Origin: Chryseobacterium sp.
Lineage (GTDB): Bacteria; Bacteroidota; Bacteroidia; Flavobacteriales; Weeksellaceae
Direction of reading: 5' to 3'
Assembly: GCA_030146295.1 (NCBI GenBank)
Contig: JASLCD010000135.1
Coordinates: 1 to 9,361 of the forward strand
DNA: 9,361 nt
Shown: positions 6,576-9,361 of the stretch, in pieces
Numbering within the stretch: position 1 is the stretch's first letter
Layout: each line of letters begins with the position of its first letter
Notes under the pieces: generated by a model
Seen by the model: the letters and a program-made list of their open reading frames with translations, nothing else
The model's database searches: none
Told to the model about the DNA's origin: nothing
Position numbers and translations under genes: made by a program

Positions 6576-6593
6576 TTACCCTTTTGGGTGATA
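6574..6593 (-). promoter_or_regulatory. Operator-like dyad, copy 2 (ahead of the response regulator)
   Basis: On the plus strand the 20 bp read AATTACCCTTTTGGGTGATA. The ACCC-TTTT-GGGT core has perfectly matching arms, and 6 of 8 positions of the full half-sites are symmetrical. It sits against the TTG box exactly as copy 1 does and has the same 4-bp centre. NarL-type regulators bind as dimers to short inverted repeats, so this is a plausible site for the product of the adjacent gene. Confidence 0.7.
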
Positions 6594-6743
6594 TTAGTGT
6601 TTGAGTTCGAAGCTATGGTTCAGTTTTTTAGTTTTTATTAAATTTAATCAATTTTCACTATAAAAACAACATTACTATAAATATTTCACAATAAATTAAA
6701 ACAAACAATCAATAAGAAATAATAAAATATCCAAAATTAACAA

Positions 6744-8609
6744 TTATTTCACAAGCTGATCAAGAATAGGATGATCAATACTTCTTATTGTGGGATGAAA
6801 TTCAATTTGTTCAAAGATTTGAATCAGGTTTCTGCCTTTTTTAAGCCAGACTCCGGGAATATAAAGTGTTTGCTGGGGACCTGCAGTACTCCAGTATCTT
6901 CCTGCATTTTTTCCGTTGATGAAAACAATTCCTTTTCCAAAATTCCTCATATCAAGAAAAGTATCCCCTGTTTCATCAAGGGTAAACTCAGCTTCCTGAA
7001 TTACGGGGGAGTGTACAGGAATATCTTTATGTTTAAAATGATGCTTAGGAAAAGTGTCAAAAGGTAAAGGCAGCATCTCCCAATTTCCGGTAACTTCAGT
7101 ACCGTTAATTTTCACAGGGCTTATAATTCCTTTTATATTATGAACAATCTCGGCTCCGTAATTGATCCTTCCCATATTTTCAACCAGAACTTCCAACCGG
7201 TCTCCGGATTTGATTTCAATATCCAGGTCATACTTTTTATTGACCCTGTTCAGTTCTCCTTTCCATTTCCCATTGATGTAAATATTTGCATAATCACGCA
7301 ATCCTTTTATTTCTAAAATCCCTTTCTGATCTTTATCAAATTTTCTTCTGTAAAGAATATATCCGTTTCCGATATTCAGATCTTCAAATGTGAGTGGTTT
7401 GTTATTAATAATGGGTTTCTGATGATCGGTAAGATCAAAAAGAGAGTTTACCTTTGAAAATTCAATTCCGGGAATCGTGATGACCTTCATCGGTTTGGGA
7501 ACTTCAGGGAGTTTATGCTTATTTATATTTTGAAAAACTTCTCTCAATGCATGGTATTTTGGAGTAGCCCATCCTGCTTCACTAATAGGAGCATCATAAT
7601 CATAGCTTGTCAGATCCGGCTGAATGTCGTGATCCTTATTATAATTGGCTCCGCTGGTAAATCCAAAATTGGTTCCTCCATGAATCATATAATAATTAAA
7701 AGAAACGCCATTTTCTATATACAGCTTTGTCTGCTTCACCACTTCTTCTGTAGAAACCTTCACAAATGGTTCTGCCCAATGATCAAGCCAGCCCGGATAA
7801 TATTCTGCCACCATGTAGGGACCTTTACCGTCATGATATTCATTGATACTTTTCTTCAAAACTTCAATATCACCTTCACCATTTGCTGTTGGTAACGCAC
7901 CTTCAATAGAACCTCCTTTAAAAAGCGAACTGCCGTCTGAAGTGAATAGTGGAACTGTAACACCACTTTTCAAGAGCATTTCTTTTATCTTATGGCTGTA
8001 TCTTCTATGTTCTTCCAGCGGAATATCTTTTCTCTGAGCCACATAAGATCCAAATTCATTTTCTGCCTGCACCATAATCACGGGACCTCCATTATTGATC
8101 TGCATGGGAACAACCTGTTTTGCCAGCTGATGGATATATTTCCGACATTCTTCCAAAAAGGCTCTATTGTCTCTTCTTATTTCAAGCTCTTTATTCTTTT
8201 GAAGCCACCATGGATATCCGCCAAATTCCCATTCTGCACAAACGTAAGGTCCCGGACGAATAATAACATACAATCCGACTTCTTGTGCAGTTTTTATAAA
8301 TTTCTGCAGATCTTTCTCCCCTGAAAAATTCCATTTCCCCGGAGCCTCTTCATGATAATTCCAAAAGACATAAGTTGTAACGGTATTCAAGCCCATCGCT
8401 TTCATCATTTCCAAACGGTGTTTCCAGTATTCTGACGGAACTCTCGGATAATGCATTTCACCGGAATATACAGTAAATGGTTTTCCGTTTAAAAAGAAAT
8501 TTCCTTCTTTGATTTCAAAATTTCCTCTTTGTGAAAACACAATATTGAAGGTAAAAAATAAAAGAATTATATATAAATAACGGCTAAAATTTCTCATATT
8601 GTAAGGCAT
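6744..8609 (-). CDS. Secreted beta-galactosidase, glycoside hydrolase family 35
   Basis: GH35 enzymes remove terminal beta-galactose residues from glycans by a retaining mechanism. The family signature GGPVIMVQAENEF is at 174-186, with Glu185 the proton donor and Glu269 (MVAEYYPGWLDHW) the expected nucleophile. Other typical parts are SGEMHYPRVP (49-58), NTVTTYVFWNYHE (75-87), RPGPYVCAEWEFGG (118-131) and MIHGGTNFGFTSGA (308-321). The catalytic barrel ends near 360, and beta-sandwich domains carrying INGKWKG and NGKNAGRYW follow. The length of 621 residues is usual for bacterial members. A signal peptide ending near VFSQ predicts export. Two starts are possible: ATG at 8609 (MPYN added) and ATG at 8597 (MRNFSRYLYII), the latter giving the more typical signal peptide. 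No SusC/SusD pair, sulfatase or other hydrolase is adjacent, so the natural substrate cannot be told from context. Confidence 0.95.
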   Translation of the reverse strand: MPYNMRNFSRYLYIILLFFTFNIVFSQRGNFEIKEGNFFLNGKPFTVYSGEMHYPRVPSEYWKHRLEMMKAMGLNTVTTYVFWNYHEEAPGKWNFSGEKDLQKFIKTAQEVGLYVIIRPGPYVCAEWEFGGYPWWLQKNKELEIRRDNRAFLEECRKYIHQLAKQVVPMQINNGGPVIMVQAENEFGSYVAQRKDIPLEEHRRYSHKIKEMLLKSGVTVPLFTSDGSSLFKGGSIEGALPTANGEGDIEVLKKSINEYHDGKGPYMVAEYYPGWLDHWAEPFVKVSTEEVVKQTKLYIENGVSFNYYMIHGGTNFGFTSGANYNKDHDIQPDLTSYDYDAPISEAGWATPKYHALREVFQNINKHKLPEVPKPMKVITIPGIEFSKVNSLFDLTDHQKPIINNKPLTFEDLNIGNGYILYRRKFDKDQKGILEIKGLRDYANIYINGKWKGELNRVNKKYDLDIEIKSGDRLEVLVENMGRINYGAEIVHNIKGIISPVKINGTEVTGNWEMLPLPFDTFPKHHFKHKDIPVHSPVIQEAEFTLDETGDTFLDMRNFGKGIVFINGKNAGRYWSTAGPQQTLYIPGVWLKKGRNLIQIFEQIEFHPTIRSIDHPILDQLVK

Positions 8610-8663
8610 GATTTTTGTAAAATTAAAATATAAAAATCATATTGAATATCAAATAATATAATC

Positions 8664-9098
8664 ATGAAAAAAAGTCTTTTAGCACTAGGTGCTGTACTTG
8701 CATTAACTGTAGTAAGCTGTAAAAAAAGTGAAAGCGGAAACAAAAGCGTTATCAAAACAGACAGTTCTGCAACAGTAGTTACAGACAATAACGGAAAAAT
8801 AGATTCGGTAACACAAAGTTCCTCAACGGTAGATATAAACGGACAGAAAACTGAAAAAACAGATTTTGTTTATAAAGCTACCGATGGAACATTGGTGAAA
8901 GTAGTATTTAAAAACGATCCGAAAGAAAGTACAGTAGCCATCACCAGCAACAAAAAAACATTTACATTACCTAAGACAGAAACCAAAGGTGATGAAACGA
9001 TTTACAAGAAAGATGATATGACAGCAAGGGTAAAAGGAGACAGCCTTCACCTTGAACAAGGTAATAATCTTATTGAATTGAAAAGAACAAAGATTTAA
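8664..9098 (+). CDS. Small lipoprotein, possibly of the MliC-like type
   Basis: This 144-residue protein has a typical lipoprotein signal peptide (MKKSLLALGAVLALTVVSCKK) with the lipobox VVSC and Cys19 as the lipidated residue. A Ser/Thr/Lys-rich linker runs to about 60. The rest (about 65-144) looks beta-stranded: DFVYKATDGTLVKVVFKN, STVAITSNKKTFTLP, TIYKKDDMTARVKGDSLHLEQ. The order of a Tyr/dG start, a middle strand pair and a final L-x-x-G-N-x-x-x-L resembles MliC/PliC lysozyme inhibitors, but the disulphide cysteines of that family are missing, so this is only a weak suggestion. It is the only plus-strand gene here, divergent from GH35 with 54 bp between them, and has its own terminator. 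Confidence 0.88.
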   Translation: MKKSLLALGAVLALTVVSCKKSESGNKSVIKTDSSATVVTDNNGKIDSVTQSSSTVDINGQKTEKTDFVYKATDGTLVKVVFKNDPKESTVAITSNKKTFTLPKTETKGDETIYKKDDMTARVKGDSLHLEQGNNLIELKRTKI

Positions 9099-9104
9099 AA
9101 TAGC

Positions 9105-9138
9105 AATGTCCCTCAATATAGAGGGACATTTTATTTTT
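9105..9138 (+). terminator. Intrinsic terminator of the lipoprotein gene
   Basis: AATGTCCCTC (9105-9114) and GAGGGACATT (9121-9130) form a perfect 10-bp stem with a 6-nt loop, followed by TTATTTTTAT. It begins 6 bp after the lipoprotein stop codon. Confidence 0.9.
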
Positions 9139-9257
9139 ATATATTTTAATTATTCTTAAGCTGCTGCGATCTTTTACATCCGGAATCTTATTACTTCATC
9201 CCTTTATAATTATTAGCGATAACAATGTAAAAACTCAGGAATCTGCTTGTTTACAAT

Positions 9258-9290
9258 AAAAAAAAAACCATCCGGATCCCGGATGGTTTT
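9258..9290 (-). terminator. Strong intrinsic terminator of the right-edge gene
   Basis: AAAACCATCCGG (9264-9275) and CCGGATGGTTTT (9279-9290) form a perfect 12-bp stem with a 3-nt loop. On the minus strand it runs into ten consecutive T's (9267-9258). It starts 19 bp below the stop at 9310. The flanking A and T runs mean it may also slow transcription from the plus strand. Confidence 0.9.
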
Positions 9291-9309
9291 ATATATATCT
9301 GAATGAATA

Positions 9310-9361
9310 TTATTCTTCAGTTTTTTCTTCAGTAGTATCAGCTTTAGCTTCTTCTACTTTC
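9310..9361 (-). CDS. rplQ: C-terminal tail of a partial gene, probably ribosomal protein L17
   Basis: Only the last 16 codons and the TAA lie in the window, reading KVEEAKADTTEEKTEE. The Glu/Lys/Thr/Ala-rich acidic tail is the kind of low-complexity extension found at the C-terminus of flavobacterial L17. I recall rplQ lying near eno in this group, and a strong terminator follows, as expected at the end of a ribosomal protein operon. Another ribosomal protein with a similar tail, such as S16, cannot be excluded. That a coding region ends here is more certain than its name. Confidence 0.5.
   Translation of the reverse strand, partial: KVEEAKADTTEEKTEE

Noticed and set aside
6594..6743. A small gene or terminator in the 150 bp below the beta-galactosidase
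   Set aside because: The stretch is AT-rich, with no convincing frame and only short A/T palindromes without a G-C stem or positioned U-tract.
7515..8324. Plus-strand open frames opposite the beta-galactosidase
   Set aside because: They are antisense to a gene with intact catalytic motifs, their translations are Cys/Phe/Ile-rich without domains, and they overlap one another.
8610..8663. Bacteroidota promoters in the divergent gap between beta-galactosidase and lipoprotein
   Set aside because: Near matches such as TATTATTTG on the minus strand have wrong spacing within the -7 box and no TTG at the right distance, so I do not call them although promoters must exist nearby.
1..9361. CRISPR array, tRNA or rRNA genes, insertion sequences
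   Set aside because: I saw no regularly spaced repeats, no tRNA-like cloverleaf and no transposase, integrase or terminal inverted repeats.

Overview
The window looks like chromosomal DNA of a flavobacterium, most likely Chryseobacterium or a close relative. It is AT-rich, Shine-Dalgarno sequences are absent or poor, and candidate promoters resemble the Bacteroidota form (TTG, about 20 bp, TAnnTTTG). The enolase, GH35 and NarL-type kinase sequences fit that group. This assignment comes from sequence character and recall, not from a database search. All genes but one lie on the minus strand, so the description runs from high to low coordinates.

Right edge (9361 to about 8600): the C-terminal tail of a minus-strand gene, probably ribosomal protein L17 (rplQ), ends at 9310 and is followed by a strong terminator. 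A plus-strand small lipoprotein gene (8664-9098) with its own terminator follows, then a divergently oriented secreted GH35 beta-galactosidase (8609-6744). Between the two terminators (about 9139-9257) I see nothing. The 150 bp below the GH35 gene (6594-6743) is AT-rich with no recognisable gene or strong terminator.

Centre (6593 to 1484): seven co-directional, tightly packed genes, which are the interesting part. They are a NarL/LuxR-type response regulator, a 301-aa protein of unknown function, a roughly 7-TM membrane protein, a sensor histidine kinase with almost no sensory domain of its own, and then a three-gene set. That set is a 109-aa two-TM protein, a 129-aa soluble protein and a 399-aa exported probable beta-barrel protein. 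The only clear terminator is after the last gene. The response regulator and the three-gene set are each preceded by the same composite promoter: an ACCC-N4-GGGT type dyad abutting a TTG, exactly 20 bp, then GAAATTTG, about 18-19 nt before the ATG. The simplest reading is an autoregulated two-component system that drives a dedicated envelope operon of unknown function.

Left edge (1379 to 14): enolase (eno), with its own candidate promoter and a probable terminator. If L17 is right, the accessory block lies between two housekeeping genes on the same strand.
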